Shown: positions 16,903 to 26,518, counted from the first letter of the stretch. The stretch: DNA of 64,000 nt from CAVSWN01 sp046728115 (GCA_046728115.1 JBKPDW010000172.1:3085-67084), one strand, 5' to 3'. Translations and numbers: made by a program. Notes: generated from the sequence alone by a model not told the origin.

Positions 16903-19900
16903 CTAGAATGAAAAGCGCCCGCCCAGCTGAATCTGGCGCATGTTCTTGGCGCCGCGGATCTTGCCGAACGTCGCCGGCGCCGCCAGGTTCGTTCCCGGAT
17001 TCTGCAGGTTCACCATGTTGAACACGTTCGTGGCCTCGATACGGAACTGAAAGGTTGAACGGCCTTTCAGCGGAACGTCGCGGAAGACGCCCAGGTCGAC
17101 GTTTCGATAGCCTGGCCCGTCGAGGATGCTGCGTCCGGAACTGCCGTCGGTCCCCAGCGCGGGGTTGGCGAAAGCGGCCTGGTTGAACCACGCTTCGATC
17201 AGCTGGTCGCGCGGACGGCCGGGATCGAGCTCCGGATCGCCGATGAGATCCGCGCGGTCGTTCGTCAGGCCGTCCAGGTTCCGATCCTGCCCAGCACCGA
17301 TCGTGAGCGGCGTACCGCTCTGCAGCGTCAGGATGGCCGAGACGGTCCAATCGCGGCCGAGCCACCCGAGCACCGACGTCGAGTCCTTCAGGTAGTCGAC
17401 CCTCCAGACGCCGGACAGAACGAAATTGTGCCGGCGATCGTTGGAGTTCCGCGCCCGTTCGGCGGCGAGCCGCGTCGCGTTCTGGACGCCGGGCAGTCCG
17501 CCTCCCTGAAAGTCGACATCTTCGTACCCCCGGCCGAAGGAGTAATACGCCTTGCCGGCTAGCCGGGCGCCGCGCCGTTCGGCACTCAGCTGCAATCCGT
17601 CGTAGTCGCTGCCGAAGATCGACGAGAGCACGTTCGCCGCGCCGATCGTCCCTGGCAGATACGGTCGCCGGGCGTTGACGTTCGCGGTGGTGGCCGTCGA
17701 GGTCAAGACAGGATAGTTGTCGTCGACCGCCGCCGCCAGGTGGCGCGCAAACGATCCGACGTACGATGCGCTGACGCTGAAGCTGCGGCCGATCTCCTTT
17801 TCAATCGTGACGTTTGTCTGATAGGTGACCGGCCATACGAAGTCGAGCGACGGCCCGAAGACCTGTGCCGGATACGTAAACCGCGGCGAGCCTGGAACGT
17901 AGATGAACGGGAACGGCCCGACACCACCCGGGAGGTTGCGATACGGATCGGAGAGGGTGTAGACCGTGGGAAACGACTGCCGAACGGTGAATGGCTGATT
18001 GTCGGCCGTCGTATTCCACTCGTTGCCCGTGATGCTGCCGTAGAACAGGCCGAATGCCGCGCGGACCGCGGTGCGGCCGTCGCCAGCCGGATCCCACGCG
18101 ATTCCCAGACGAGGCGCGATGTTGTTGACGTCCGTCTTGACGATCCCGCGGCTCACACCCGGGTCGCCTGGGAACAACAGGCCGACCGGCGCAGTCGGGT
18201 TGATCGTGGATTGCTGCCCCGGCACGAAGGCGAGCTTGCGATTGTCCGGATCCGTGAACGGGAACTGCAGATCGTAGCGAACGCCGAGGTTCAGCGTGAC
18301 ACGCGGATGGATGCGGAAATCGTCCTGCGCGAACGCGCTGATATACGCCCCGTTGTCGGTCTTCCGCACCGGAGCGTCCTGCGTCATGGTCGCGGGCAAC
18401 CCCAGCAGGAAGTCGGCGTACGCGTTCCCCGTCTTGCTCCCGTTGAACGTGAACACTCCGTAGTTGTCCAGCAAGGTGTCGTGGATGATCTTCTCGTACG
18501 AGAAATCGCCGCCCAGCTTGAACGCGTGCTGACCTCTGGTAATGGTCAGGGCGTCCTTCACGCCTACGTAGTTGCTGCCGGCGTCAGGGCCGGCGATGGA
18601 CGTCTGGCCGGTGAAGAAGCCAGTGACGGTGAGCCGGGGCAACGTGGGGTCGCCCTGAATGGTGAACTTCGAGTTGAGATCGCCCAGCGATGTCGTCGGT
18701 CTGTTCACCCGCGCGCCGAACTGCCGGACGTAGGTCCCCCGCACCTGGTTGATCATCGTCGGGCGCAGCGTCCACGTGTGCGTGGCGTTCACGTTGTCCT
18801 GGTCCCAGTTGAAATCGCGATCAACCCAGGGAATGTTGCCGCCGCTCGTCGTGCCCACGCCGGTGAGCGGCTGCGTGTCGACGCCGGTCAAATGAAAGTA
18901 ACTCACAGCGAGGGACTGCGCTGTCGAGAACTGATGATCGAGCTTGACGGTTCCCTCGTTGGTGCGCACCGGATCCGGAGCGCGGACTTCGTAAAAGCTG
19001 TTGGGCAGGTTCGCCGGCGGCACGTATTTGTCCTGAATGGTCTTTGCGGCCATGTCAAAGCGACTCGCAGGGATGATGCCGCCGGGGAACGGCTGCCCTG
19101 TCAGCGGATCGGTCGGTTTCCGAGCCGACTGCGAGAAGTCGCCGAGGCGCTCCAGCGCCGTCGGCACGACCGCGGTATTTCGGTAGTACGTCTCCTCCTG
19201 ACGCAGACCCGAATAGCTGGCGAAGAAGAACGTCTTGCCCTTCTTGATGGGACCACCCGCCGCGCCGCCAAACTGGTTGCGATCCAGCGGGTCATTGGTC
19301 GCGGGCGTGCCCGGCGGCGCCCAGCGCGGCGAGTTCAGTTTCTGGTTTCGGAAGAACTCGAACGCCGCGCCGTGGAGATCGTTCGTACCGGACTTGGTGA
19401 CCACGTCGACGACGCCCGCCGAGTAGCGGCCGTACTCCGCAGAGTAGCCGTTCGTCAACACTCGGAACTCCTGGACCGCTTCAGGGTTGGGTGCGGGATT
19501 GCCGGTGCCTCGCAGACCGGCCGTGTTGTTGCCGCCATCCAGCTGGAAGTTGACGGTGCCCATCTGAGCGCGACCCGATCCGTTGATGGTCGTCAGTTGT
19601 TCCGGCCCTCCGAGGGAGTTCGAGTTCTCGTTGCTGGTGATGCCGCCCGTCAGGCTCAGCAGCGAGTACAAATCGCGGTTGACGAGCGGCAGGTTCATCA
19701 CGTCCTGTTGCCCGACCGTCCTCGAGAGCGACGCCGACGTCGTTTCCACGAGCGGCGAGTCGGCCACCACGGTCAACGATTCCTCCACCGCGCCGAGCTC
19801 CATGGTCGCGTCGACCCTGGCGTTGCGCCCGACCTCGAGCGCGATGCCGGTCTGCGTGAAGCTCTTGAAGCCGGCAATCGTGACAACGACTTTATAGCTG

Positions 19901-20136
19901 CCGATCGGCAGCAAACGCAGCGCGTACTCTCCGGCGGCATCCGTGGTGACCTCTCTGGAATATGTCGTGCCCAGGTTGGTGGCGGTGACCGTGGCTCCCG
20001 GTATCAGGGCGCCTTGCGCGTCCTTGACGCTACCGAGGATCGTTCCGGTGGGCGTCTGAGCCAGAGCTGGCTGCATGAGCAGCATCGCGCCCAGTGCCGC
20101 GATGAGAAATCGTCCTATCCGCGCATGACCGAGCAT
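16903..20136 (-). CDS. Oar-like TonB-dependent outer-membrane receptor
   Basis: A 1077-aa outer-membrane protein. After a signal peptide (about 1-27) comes a carboxypeptidase-regulatory-like domain (GTILGSVKDAQGALIPGATVTATN), then a plug domain and a large beta-barrel ending in MRQIQLGGRFSF with a terminal Phe. This layout is the hallmark of Oar-like receptors that are abundant in Acidobacteriota. No classical TonB box is obvious. It probably imports an oligosaccharide, in keeping with the uronate genes downstream. ATG at 20136 is preceded by AAAGGAG; the ROK regulator lies upstream on the same strand. Confidence 0.9.
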   Translation of the reverse strand: MLGHARIGRFLIAALGAMLLMQPALAQTPTGTILGSVKDAQGALIPGATVTATNLGTTYSREVTTDAAGEYALRLLPIGSYKVVVTIAGFKSFTQTGIALEVGRNARVDATMELGAVEESLTVVADSPLVETTSASLSRTVGQQDVMNLPLVNRDLYSLLSLTGGITSNENSNSLGGPEQLTTINGSGRAQMGTVNFQLDGGNNTAGLRGTGNPAPNPEAVQEFRVLTNGYSAEYGRYSAGVVDVVTKSGTNDLHGAAFEFFRNQKLNSPRWAPPGTPATNDPLDRNQFGGAAGGPIKKGKTFFFASYSGLRQEETYYRNTAVVPTALERLGDFSQSARKPTDPLTGQPFPGGIIPASRFDMAAKTIQDKYVPPANLPNSFYEVRAPDPVRTNEGTVKLDHQFSTAQSLAVSYFHLTGVDTQPLTGVGTTSGGNIPWVDRDFNWDQDNVNATHTWTLRPTMINQVRGTYVRQFGARVNRPTTSLGDLNSKFTIQGDPTLPRLTVTGFFTGQTSIAGPDAGSNYVGVKDALTITRGQHAFKLGGDFSYEKIIHDTLLDNYGVFTFNGSKTGNAYADFLLGLPATMTQDAPVRKTDNGAYISAFAQDDFRIHPRVTLNLGVRYDLQFPFTDPDNRKLAFVPGQQSTINPTAPVGLLFPGDPGVSRGIVKTDVNNIAPRLGIAWDPAGDGRTAVRAAFGLFYGSITGNEWNTTADNQPFTVRQSFPTVYTLSDPYRNLPGGVGPFPFIYVPGSPRFTYPAQVFGPSLDFVWPVTYQTNVTIEKEIGRSFSVSASYVGSFARHLAAAVDDNYPVLTSTATTANVNARRPYLPGTIGAANVLSSIFGSDYDGLQLSAERRGARLAGKAYYSFGRGYEDVDFQGGGLPGVQNATRLAAERARNSNDRRHNFVLSGVWRVDYLKDSTSVLGWLGRDWTVSAILTLQSGTPLTIGAGQDRNLDGLTNDRADLIGDPELDPGRPRDQLIEAWFNQAAFANPALGTDGSSGRSILDGPGYRNVDLGVFRDVPLKGRSTFQFRIEATNVFNMVNLQNPGTNLAAPATFGKIRGAKNMRQIQLGGRFSF

Positions 20137-20212
20137 GACAGCTCCTTTGTGCTGAGAGTGTGTTGCGAATCGAGGGGACTCGCCAGCGCGCGCGACGGGT
20201 TCACGACCCACC

Positions 20213-21427
20213 TCAAGCCACGATTGGCGCGGCAAAAGCCGGTCCGGTTACGAGCATTGCCGCGCCGCGCAGTCGTGGATGCTCCTCCGCCGCGACGGTG
20301 ACCACCTTGGTGGCAGCGGCTGCCGGTGTGAGGGCACGCTCGCGGATACCCGCGCGAACGGTGCTCTCGACGAGATCCCACGCCGAGACGATTTCGCCGC
20401 CGATGAACAGACAATCTGGGTTGATGATGTTGACGACGCCACCGAGACCGAGGCCGAGGTAGCGCGCCGACGCCTGGAGAGCGGCGGTTGCCTTGCCGTC
20501 GCCGGTGTGCGCCCGTGCGACCAGGTCGTGGATCGTGAATGCCCGATCGGCGCGCCCGGCCGCTTCCCTCGCGCGGCCAAAATATCGTCGCAGCGTCGCG
20601 ACATTCGAGATATGCGCCTCCCAGCAACCCGTCGCCCCGCAGGAACAGCGCGGGCCGTCGATGCTGAGCGGCATGTGCGCGAACTCTCCCGCGATATTGT
20701 TGCGTCCACGCAGCAGTTCGCCGTTGACGACGATACCGACGCCGACGCCGTCCGAGACGCTCACGAACACCAGATTGCGAACGGGCGAGTCGACCTTGCG
20801 TGCTTCCCACAGCTGCGCGAGCGCGCAGGCGCGTCCTGAATTCTCGACGTGTACGGGCAGCCTGGTCGCGGTGGCCAGGCGCGCGCGCAGCTCGACATTC
20901 CGCCAGCCAAGCGTTGGCGCGTGAAGAACCCGGCTGGTCCCGGGATCGACCATCCCCGGCACGACGACCCCGATCCCTTCGCACTTGCCGACGTCGGCGG
21001 CATGTGCGTCGAGCAGTTGGCGAATGCGCGCCGCAAGGGCGTGGACGAGTCGCCCGGGCTCGCGCAGCGTCGGCAGGCTGACGATGTCGGACCGCGGCCG
21101 GCCCATCGCGTCGGCGATCATGAGGTACGTCCGGCTGGCGCGAATGTCTACGGCGACGCTCGAGCGCTGACGGGTGTTGATGTAGAGAAGCGTCGGCTTG
21201 CGGCCCCTCGCCGTCTGACCGGTCGTACCTTCGACGACCTGCTGCTCCTGGAGCAACTCCTGGACGAGCAGCCCCACCGCGCCGCGCCGCATTTTCATGC
21301 GGCGCGCGAGGTCGGCGCGTGAGATCGGCTGATGGCTGCTGATCAAGGTGAGCGCGATCTGGCGGTTGATGCGCCGCGACGTGTCGCGCCGGGCGACGTG
21401 GAAGCGGGTGGGGTCGATGCGGCGCAT
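20213..21427 (-). CDS. ROK-family transcriptional regulator
   Basis: A 404-aa regulator of the NagC/XylR (ROK) type. An N-terminal winged helix (about 12-75, ISRADLARRMKMRRGAVGLLVQELLQEQ) is followed by an actin-like ROK domain with the ATP loop VSVSDGVGVGIVVNGELL and the zinc-type motif CSCGATGCWEAH. It senses a sugar or sugar phosphate and represses nearby catabolic genes. It is the first gene of the minus-strand block leading into the receptor and uronate genes, so it is the probable repressor of that set. The CGATGCWE motif is present in full, so kinase activity is not excluded. Confidence 0.88.
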   Translation of the reverse strand: MRRIDPTRFHVARRDTSRRINRQIALTLISSHQPISRADLARRMKMRRGAVGLLVQELLQEQQVVEGTTGQTARGRKPTLLYINTRQRSSVAVDIRASRTYLMIADAMGRPRSDIVSLPTLREPGRLVHALAARIRQLLDAHAADVGKCEGIGVVVPGMVDPGTSRVLHAPTLGWRNVELRARLATATRLPVHVENSGRACALAQLWEARKVDSPVRNLVFVSVSDGVGVGIVVNGELLRGRNNIAGEFAHMPLSIDGPRCSCGATGCWEAHISNVATLRRYFGRAREAAGRADRAFTIHDLVARAHTGDGKATAALQASARYLGLGLGGVVNIINPDCLFIGGEIVSAWDLVESTVRAGIRERALTPAAAATKVVTVAAEEHPRLRGAAMLVTGPAFAAPIVA

Positions 21428-21669
21428 TTGCCTCAGCTTCGAACAAAATCGCGACCCGTTCGCTGGAGCGAGCCGCTCGGATGAACGCGAGCCACCGAGC
21501 CGCGCCGCGATATTGTCCTAAATCGGGACAAAAGATACGCGCCTGGCCGATGAGGTGTCAAGCAGATGTTTTGCGGCCGGCGTGTGACCTCGTGATCGGC
21601 GACCTGTCAGCCTCGTGGCATCGTGCAGGGCGGCGGCTTCCGTCCCCTCGTGTATTGGTATCCGCGCGC

Positions 21670-22719
21670 TCACGCCGCAGATCTTCTCGGACCGTCCTTC
21701 AGGAGGCCCAGGCGCAACAGGCTTTCGGCCGTGGCGACGACAGCCTCCTCGTTCGAACGCGGAGTCCACCCGAGCACGCGTTTCGCCTTGTCGCTGGTGC
21801 CGTTCTTCACCTTCCCCAGCTCGGGCACGATCTGCTTCGCCGCGGGATCCAGCATCGCGGCGACGCGCACCAGCCAGTTGGGCAGTTGCCACGTCGGCAC
21901 TCGTTTCGCTGCCACGCCCAGGCGCCGTTTCAGCGTCTGTGCAACGTCGAGTACCGACACGAAATTCCCGGCGACCGCGAGGAACCGTTCACCTTTGGCG
22001 GCGCCATGAGTCATAGCCCGGACGTGCAAGTCGGCGACGTCACGAACATCGACCGCGCCGAAATGGATTCGCGGGCAACCGGGCATGGCGCCGTCCATCA
22101 GGCGCTGCACGAGAACGATCGACGTCGAGTAGTCGGGGCCTAGTACGGGGCCGAATACGCCCACCGGATTTACAACTGAAAGCTCGAGTCCGCTGCCCTC
22201 TTTCTCGATGAAGTTCCAGGCCGCGCGCTCGGCCAGCGTCTTCGATTTCACGTAGGGCCGCACGTCGTCACCGTCGAGATTCGTCCAATTCGTTTCGTTG
22301 AATGGAGTTTCCTGCTGCTTGTGGCCATACCCGATCGCTGCGAAAGACGATGTCAGGACGACCCGCCTGACGCCGGCGTCGCGCGAGGCACGCAGCAGAC
22401 GCAGCGCGCCTTCGCGCGCCGGTACGACGAGCTCGTTCTCGTTCTTCGGGACGTGTTGGGGGAAGGGCGACGCCACGTGCAGCACGTACTCGCAGCCGGC
22501 GATGGCCTCCGACCAGCCGGCGTCGTTTTCGAGATCGGCGGCAAAGAACGACACGCGATCGCCGGGCTCGGCGCCCCCTTCTTTCAGCATCGCGCGCACG
22601 TCGCCTTCGCGCTGCAGGTTCCGGACGGTGGTGCGCACCCGATGGCCGGCGCCGAGCAGCTGCAGGATGCAATGGCTGCCGATGAATCCCGACCCGCCAG
22701 TCACGAGAACTGTGCTCAT
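21670..22719 (-). CDS. NAD-dependent epimerase / dihydroflavonol-4-reductase-like protein
   Basis: A 349-aa extended SDR with TGGSGFIGSHCILQLL as Rossmann loop, LTSSFAAIGYG, and YVKSK as the catalytic Tyr/Lys (PYVKSKTLAERAAW). NPVGVFGPVLG follows as in dihydroflavonol reductase-like enzymes. Substrates of bacterial members are carbonyl compounds or lipids and are rarely known. It is a single-gene unit, with 242 bp to the ROK gene start and 159 bp to the guanylate-kinase-like gene. Confidence 0.85.
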   Translation of the reverse strand: MSTVLVTGGSGFIGSHCILQLLGAGHRVRTTVRNLQREGDVRAMLKEGGAEPGDRVSFFAADLENDAGWSEAIAGCEYVLHVASPFPQHVPKNENELVVPAREGALRLLRASRDAGVRRVVLTSSFAAIGYGHKQQETPFNETNWTNLDGDDVRPYVKSKTLAERAAWNFIEKEGSGLELSVVNPVGVFGPVLGPDYSTSIVLVQRLMDGAMPGCPRIHFGAVDVRDVADLHVRAMTHGAAKGERFLAVAGNFVSVLDVAQTLKRRLGVAAKRVPTWQLPNWLVRVAAMLDPAAKQIVPELGKVKNGTSDKAKRVLGWTPRSNEEAVVATAESLLRLGLLKDGPRRSAA

Positions 22720-22878
22720 CGCCCCTCGCTAGTAACGTTACCTTGAAATGAATGTGCCCGGTTGTCGTTCTTGATCGGGAGGAAGCACGAACGGTACTCG
22801 CGGTGGGTGCTGGTCGGCATCGAGAGTCGAGTCGATAAAGAGGCGGCCGCACCGTACGACTTCGCGGAGGGCGCGTCG

Positions 22879-23640
22879 TCAGTCAGGTTGAGGCTGCAAG
22901 AGGCCCTCGTCCCACCGTTCCACAAAAGGCGACGGAACACCCTCCAGGAGCGCGGTGACGGCCATCACCGCTTTCCGGGCGTCCCCGATCGGGTAGTAGA
23001 ACGCCTCCCAGTTGTCGCTGTCCTCGCCATCGTGATTCGGAATGACGTACTGAAAGCGCCAGGCTTCCGTCAGCTCTTGATAGGCGCTCCTGGCTCGTTT
23101 CTCGATGTTCTCCAGGTCCGGGAGTGAAACCTCGCCCTTCTGACGCCTCGTCCGGCCCAGCAGCTTGCGTCGCATGACGTCGGTGAGAAATTCTGGAGGC
23201 GAGACGTGCTGCACCAGATACGCGACCTCGTCCCTGGACAGCGGCGAGAGGAACATGCTGAGACGGTCGACTCCAGCCAGGAGCGGGTGCGTTTGGAGCA
23301 GGCGGCCGACAAATGGATTGCCTTCGAAAAACGCATCGCCTCGATCCAGCAGAGCCTTCAATGCATCGACATCCAGCGCTTGCAGGTCGCCGCGCACCTC
23401 GAGGACTGGATGGTGCGTCTTCGATCTCAACGCCTCGATCTCGGCTCGCGACCGGAAGTGGTAGTCCACGCCGTCGCGTTCACCCGGCCGCGGCGCGCGG
23501 CTGTTGAATAGCACCAGCCGCTGAAGCCGATTCCATAGATCGGCATGGTGTCTGGCCAGAGCGGCTCGGAGGGGACTCTTTCCCACACACGATGGGCCGC
23601 TCAGGATGACCAGACGGCCGCCTTCGGTCGTGCGCGGCAT
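22879..23640 (-). CDS. Guanylate-kinase-like P-loop protein
   Basis: A 253-aa protein with a guanylate-kinase N-terminal half. The P-loop is GPSCVGKSPL, and NSRAPRPGERDGVDYHF is the GMP-binding region (Ser, Arg-Pro-Glu and Tyr ligands of true GMK). The C-terminal part diverges (PPEFLTDVMRRKL; YVIPNHDGEDSDNWEAF). The length exceeds that of housekeeping Gmk by about 45 aa. ATG at 23640 was preferred because GGAGG lies 8 nt upstream. It follows a membrane-protein gene by 27 nt and is probably co-transcribed. It may be a specialised nucleotide-binding protein and not the essential kinase. Confidence 0.75.
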   Translation of the reverse strand: MPRTTEGGRLVILSGPSCVGKSPLRAALARHHADLWNRLQRLVLFNSRAPRPGERDGVDYHFRSRAEIEALRSKTHHPVLEVRGDLQALDVDALKALLDRGDAFFEGNPFVGRLLQTHPLLAGVDRLSMFLSPLSRDEVAYLVQHVSPPEFLTDVMRRKLLGRTRRQKGEVSLPDLENIEKRARSAYQELTEAWRFQYVIPNHDGEDSDNWEAFYYPIGDARKAVMAVTALLEGVPSPFVERWDEGLLQPQPD

Positions 23641-23667
23641 GGGGTCGCCTCCATTCATCGAACCGAG

Positions 23668-24741
23668 TCAGTCCACTTGTTCACTCGTCGTGGGCTGTGA
23701 CGACGCCCCTTGGGGCGGCGCCCCACGTGCGGCTGGCTTCTCACTCAGCTGCCGTTCGTTCCGCTGTTGATCGTCTTTGACTGCGAGAACCGAGCGAAGC
23801 TGCAGCAGATTGCGAAGGACGCCGTACCAGAACGGCGCACCAAAGCTGAGGAGAAGCGCCGTAACCAGCATCCCCCACTTGCTTTTGGCCTCGAAGCTTT
23901 GTCGCCAACCTGCAGAACTTGGCAGGTTGATGACACCAGCCTCCGCGAGGAAGTCGCGGTATTTTTGCTCGAAATCGGTTGGTGAGGCGCTGGTTGACGG
24001 CAACGCCTGTGCATCCCTCACCAGCTTGTCCCGCAACACCTCGTCAGCGGACAGCCGGTTGTAAAGCATCGGCGTATCAACCTGCAGTCCGAAGGCGACG
24101 ACGAACGCTCCAAAAAACGTGATCGCGCGCGTAGACGCCGTGAAGCGCTGCGACGTGCGATCCATCGTTTGATCGAACCAGCTGTTGATCTTGGCCACGA
24201 AGTCGCTCTCGGCGGCTTTGAGGATGGCCGCCGTCTGACGCGCAGTGTTGGAAAGCCTCGGAGACGATTCCTCGAGCTGCATCGCCATTCTCCTGATGGC
24301 CTTCAGCGTTCCATCAGGATCGGCAACGCCGTTGTTGGCCAGCGCCTGTTTCAGAGCCGCTTTGGCGCTGTCCGTCAACGATCCCGCTGCACGATCACTG
24401 GCGAGACCGATGAGCAACTTGGTGAATTCTTCGCGGTGGACGACGTTCCCGAGGCGAGCCCCGCCGAGAAACCGGCGCCAACCGGTCCCGTCGCCAAGGT
24501 CGAACGGCAGATTCGACCCACTGACGAGGGGATGCGTAAGGACCGCCGTTGCGATCCTTTCGCTGAGGACCGCTGTCAGAGTGGGGTCAAGTTGCTGAAG
24601 CAGATCGGTCAGCCCCCGCCTCAGATGACGCCCGCGACTGTTGAAGAGCGTCGTGATCGACTGTGTGATCACGGTGACCGCCATGCTGAGCGCGAGGACG
24701 ACGACGATCAGGCCAATCAGAACGTCGATCGATTTCAGCAT
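23668..24741 (-). CDS. Unrecognised membrane protein, partner of GMK-like gene
   Basis: A 357-aa protein with three likely transmembrane helices: residues 4-30 (VLIGLIVVVLALSMAV), about 205-225 (ITFFGAFVVAFGLQV) and about 285-310 (GMLVTALLLSFGAPFWYG). The roughly 170-residue loop between helices 1 and 2 is helical and charged. The tail is hydrophilic and Gln/Pro-rich. The start at 24741 follows AAGAGGT. I do not recognise the family. Its place directly ahead of the guanylate-kinase-like gene suggests a joint function. Confidence 0.65.
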   Translation of the reverse strand: MLKSIDVLIGLIVVVLALSMAVTVITQSITTLFNSRGRHLRRGLTDLLQQLDPTLTAVLSERIATAVLTHPLVSGSNLPFDLGDGTGWRRFLGGARLGNVVHREEFTKLLIGLASDRAAGSLTDSAKAALKQALANNGVADPDGTLKAIRRMAMQLEESSPRLSNTARQTAAILKAAESDFVAKINSWFDQTMDRTSQRFTASTRAITFFGAFVVAFGLQVDTPMLYNRLSADEVLRDKLVRDAQALPSTSASPTDFEQKYRDFLAEAGVINLPSSAGWRQSFEAKSKWGMLVTALLLSFGAPFWYGVLRNLLQLRSVLAVKDDQQRNERQLSEKPAARGAPPQGASSQPTTSEQVD

Positions 24742-24914
24742 GTGTACCTCTTGCGATTTTCGACGTGGACGAATCCGCAACCGCCTGCTTGACACTCACA
24801 CTGCAGCTCGAGAAGCGGTCAGGAAGCAAGGCAGTCACTGCCTGGGTTGATCGCCGCGACCGCACGCGATGGAAACACCTGGAACCAGGAACAAAGACGG
24901 GCGGCGATCCTCGC

Positions 24915-25343
24915 CTAGTAACCCATGCCTCCGGCCGAAAAGAGTGGACCGGGCGCCTTCCCCTCCACGGCCGCTTTCAGCCGGAACATCAGTTCTCCCC
25001 AAGTGGTCTTGCAGGGGACGAAATAGTCGCTTTGCGCCCGCCAGCCGGAATGCGTGAATCGAAGCAGCGTTCCCGGGTTCGACGCCTCCAGCTGGAATGT
25101 GATGCGTGTGCCGTTCCATTCGTCTCCGGTGTCGCACGCCCATTCGGCTCGCGCGGGCGGCTCGTCGACGGCGAGGCGAAGCCGGTAAACTGTTGTGCGA
25201 TCGAAGAAGCCGAGTTCGACCGCGCCGGCCGCCTCCGTGATGTCCGTTGCCCACCACTTCCCGAATCCATTCGCCGTCGCCACCAGGGGAAACATCTGCG
25301 CTGGCTTCGCCGAAATCCGAATCGCATGCTTGATGTCTGGCAT
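24915..25343 (-). CDS. SRPBCC (START/Bet v1-like) domain protein
   Basis: A 142-aa single-domain protein of the SRPBCC fold, in the AHSA1/polyketide-cyclase-like group. It begins HAIRISAKPAQMFPLVATANGFGKWWATD, has the ITFQLEASNPGTLLRFTHSGW strands, and ends in a helix with LMFRLKAAVEG. These proteins bind hydrophobic ligands. ATG at 25343 fits the family N-terminus. It lies 41 bp downstream of a SnoaL-like gene on the same strand, which is a frequent neighbour type. Confidence 0.78.
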   Translation of the reverse strand: MPDIKHAIRISAKPAQMFPLVATANGFGKWWATDITEAAGAVELGFFDRTTVYRLRLAVDEPPARAEWACDTGDEWNGTRITFQLEASNPGTLLRFTHSGWRAQSDYFVPCKTTWGELMFRLKAAVEGKAPGPLFSAGGMGY

Positions 25344-25384
25344 GTGTGGAGGCCCCGATTCGAGCAGCTGGAACCTGAAAGATT

Positions 25385-25819
25385 CTATGCCGCGCTGGGC
25401 GTAAGCTGCGGAAGCGCACCGATCTGCTGCAGCAGCTCCATCATGGCGACCTCCGCCCAGTGTTCGGTAATCTTGCCATTGTTCAGGCGGTAGATGTGAA
25501 TCTCCGTCCATTTGACGCGCTTGTTCGTGGCCGCCGCCCCCATCATGGCGCCACGGTGCGTCGCGACTGCAGAGCTTCTTTCGACGACCTTGTCACCCGA
25601 AGCAATCAGGTCCTCTTCGGTGACGACGACGTCCGGGAAGGCGCCGTTCATCATGATGCCCACCTGCCGGAGCCCTTCGAAGCCGGCCGGTAGCGGCGCT
25701 CGAAAGTGATGAACGAAGCTCTTGTCGAACAGATGGCCGACGCCATCGACGTTGTGTTCGTTCTTGAAGATCCGCGTGAACTCCCTGATGGCACTCGTAT
25801 TCGTTTTCTCCTGTGACAT
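25385..25819 (-). CDS. SnoaL-like ester cyclase family protein
   Basis: A 144-aa protein of the SnoaL-like/NTF2 fold. It has FTRIFKNEHNVDGVGHLFDKSFVHHF at the N-terminus, AFPDVVVTEEDLIASGDKVVER in the middle, and WTEIHIYRLNNGKITEHWAE at the C-terminus, the standard ester-cyclase layout. ATG at 25819 is preceded by GAAGGAAAC. Its substrate is unknown. It is probably co-transcribed with the SRPBCC gene. Confidence 0.82.
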   Translation of the reverse strand: MSQEKTNTSAIREFTRIFKNEHNVDGVGHLFDKSFVHHFRAPLPAGFEGLRQVGIMMNGAFPDVVVTEEDLIASGDKVVERSSAVATHRGAMMGAAATNKRVKWTEIHIYRLNNGKITEHWAEVAMMELLQQIGALPQLTPSAA

Positions 25820-25922
25820 CGTTTCCTTCTCCTTTCTCGTACGCAAGCGCGTAACATTCATACCACAGGATGAATATATGGTTGCGTGCGGATCTTGTCA
25901 ACGGCCGGAGCCGCGGAAGGCC

Positions 25923-26009
25923 AGCGAGGCGGAGCCTCAGACGAGCGAGCATGTCAGGCTGCTCCGCCTCGCTAGCTTAGCTATGTTGTTGCCCCGCCTC
26001 CGGCGGGGC
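25923..26009. terminator. Two strong hairpins downstream of the SRPBCC/ArsR unit
   Basis: A perfect 13-bp stem (AGCGAGGCGGAGC at 25923-25935 with its complement at 25961-25973) is followed by a second hairpin, GCCCCGCC-TCC-GGCGGGGC, at 25991-26009. Both lie between the stop of the AHSA1-like gene and the SnoaL-like gene, so they likely end the ArsR/AHSA1 transcript. No T-run follows. Confidence 0.5.
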
Positions 26010-26068
26010 AGTCGCCTTGACGGAGAAACACTTGACTCAATTGCAAAGATTCTTGGCCGTCAAGGCTC

Positions 26069-26518
26069 CTAGCGGTGTTCCTGCAGGTACGCGCTCAGCC
26101 GGGTGACGATCTGACCCCACCCGCCCCGGTACTGGTCTTCGACGGCGGGCCGCTGGAATCGTTCGTGGGTCAGGACGAGATCGCACTGATCATTGCCGGC
26201 ATCGTAGAGCTCCACGGTCACGAGCGTCGGCTGGAAATCAGTCGCCTTGGCGTACCACGTGAAGGCCAACTTCGACGGTGGATCGACGACCGTGAACTCG
26301 CCCCAGTGCTCGAAGGCGGTGGTTGCGCTCTGCATGACAATCCTGAACGCACCGCCGACGCGGGGATCCAGTTGCACGGTTGCGGACACGATGTCGCCTG
26401 GGCACATCCAGATGCGCATCCCTTCGGCGTCCGTCCATGCGTTGAACACTTCACGCCGACTCGCGGCCATTCGCCGCCGCACGATGACGGCCTGGCCGCC
26501 CGCCTCGCGCGTTGTCAT
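26069..26518 (-). CDS. AHSA1/SRPBCC-domain protein coupled to ArsR regulator
   Basis: A 149-aa SRPBCC protein of the AHSA1-like type, with VIVRRRMAASRREVFNAWTDAEGMRIWMCPG, the strands GAFRIVMQS and FTVVDPPSKLAFTWYAKA, and a C-terminal helix GGWGQIVTRLSAYL. Pairs of an ArsR repressor with this domain are common; the domain is thought to bind a small hydrophobic ligand. ATG at 26518 overlaps the ArsR stop (ATGA). Confidence 0.85.
   Translation of the reverse strand: MTTREAGGQAVIVRRRMAASRREVFNAWTDAEGMRIWMCPGDIVSATVQLDPRVGGAFRIVMQSATTAFEHWGEFTVVDPPSKLAFTWYAKATDFQPTLVTVELYDAGNDQCDLVLTHERFQRPAVEDQYRGGWGQIVTRLSAYLQEHR

Noticed and set aside
17740..20301. Open frame of about 850 codons on the plus strand
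   Set aside because: Antisense shadow of the TonB-dependent receptor, with no recognisable fold and no start site.
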